DNA from: an uncultured Alphaproteobacteria bacterium
GTDB lineage: Bacteria; Pseudomonadota; Alphaproteobacteria; Rhodobacterales; Rhodobacteraceae
Direction: 5' to 3'
Assembly: GCA_913051655.1 (NCBI GenBank)
Contig: CAJXHI010000013.1
Location: forward strand, 1-64,000
Length of the DNA: 64,000 nucleotides
The position numbers and the translations under genes were made by a program. Each line of letters begins with the position of its first letter. Position 1 is the stretch's first letter. The notes under the pieces are model-generated. The model was not told the origin of the DNA. It saw nothing but the letters and a program-made list of their open reading frames with translations, and did no database searches. Below are positions 63,696-64,000 of the stretch, one piece after another.

Positions 63696-64000
63696 TTAAA
63701 TATCAAAAATAACCCCTGATGGCAGGGGTACCATAAGTATCATAGAAAATAAATAATATGCCACAATGGTAATTAAAACGGCCTGACCAACGGATGTAGA
63801 CGCACTTCTCAAGGTAAAACTAGTTCCGGTAAGAAATGTTTGCATACTTACGATAAAAATCAGACTACTACCTAAAAATCCAATTATTGGTATTAATATT
63901 ATAAATCCAAATATAAGTAAAAAACCTAAAAATACTCTATTTCTCTCGTTATGGTCCTCAAATAAGTCAATTTTATTTGGTTTAACAAAGCCTCTTAAAA
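63696..64000 (-). CDS. Tripartite tricarboxylate transporter TctB family protein (partial, runs off right edge)
   Basis: Open frame to edge, absent from ORF track: LRGFVKPNKIDLFEDHNERNRVFLGFLLIFGFIILIPIIGFLGSSLIFIVSMQTFLTGTSFTLRSASTSVGQAVLITIVAYYLFSMILMVPLPSGVIFDI*. Confidence 0.7.
   Translation of the reverse strand, partial: LRGFVKPNKIDLFEDHNERNRVFLGFLLIFGFIILIPIIGFLGSSLIFIVSMQTFLTGTSFTLRSASTSVGQAVLITIVAYYLFSMILMVPLPSGVIFDI
63712..63729 (-). terminator. Hairpin plus T-run overlapping the 3' end of the tctB-like gene
   Basis: ACCCCTG-4nt-CAGGGGT followed on minus strand by TATTTTTG; lies within the last codons. Confidence 0.55.

Noticed and set aside
1-64000. CRISPR arrays, prophage, IS elements or toxin-antitoxin/defence islands
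   Set aside because: No regularly spaced repeats, transposase/integrase, phage structural or recognised defence gene signatures were seen.

Overview
The window is a contiguous, gene-dense alphaproteobacterial chromosome segment. Gene content and order (SMC, MlaA/MlaC, glnK-amtB, fmt-def-def-like, rsmB-heparinase-purH-lspA) look Rhodobacterales-like, and the DNA is moderately AT-rich. About 60 protein genes can be supported, mostly housekeeping: prs, amtB/glnK, PBP1A, mlaC/mlaA, rsmD, map, sfsA, ilvD, accD, folC, zapE, fghA, imuB, lspA, purH, rsmB, fmt, def, cobD, mltB, arfB, yhhQ, mepA, a gabD-like gene and smc. No CRISPR array, rRNA operon, intact tRNA, prophage or IS element was recognised. 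The most unusual signal is the leader of arfB on the minus strand (about 51135-51310). It has an 18-nt perfect complement of the conserved 16S rRNA 3' tail used as a Shine-Dalgarno for an 18-codon GTG-initiated ORF, mutually exclusive pairing segments that could sequester that SD, and an 11-bp intrinsic-terminator-like hairpin before arfB. Other notable points are an orphan imuB with a perfect GAACN7GAAC (alphaproteobacterial LexA box) 15 nt before its start but no imuA/dnaE2 beside it, a tandem deformylase paralogue that has lost all three catalytic motifs, a reading frame continuing in phase 60 codons past the zapE stop, and several decaying genes (fatty acid desaturase, cytochrome c, an lspA-linked lipoprotein, a flavin monooxygenase fragment, a small UAA-interrupted ORF) suggesting ongoing genome erosion. 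All functional names come from reading the translations; no database search was run.
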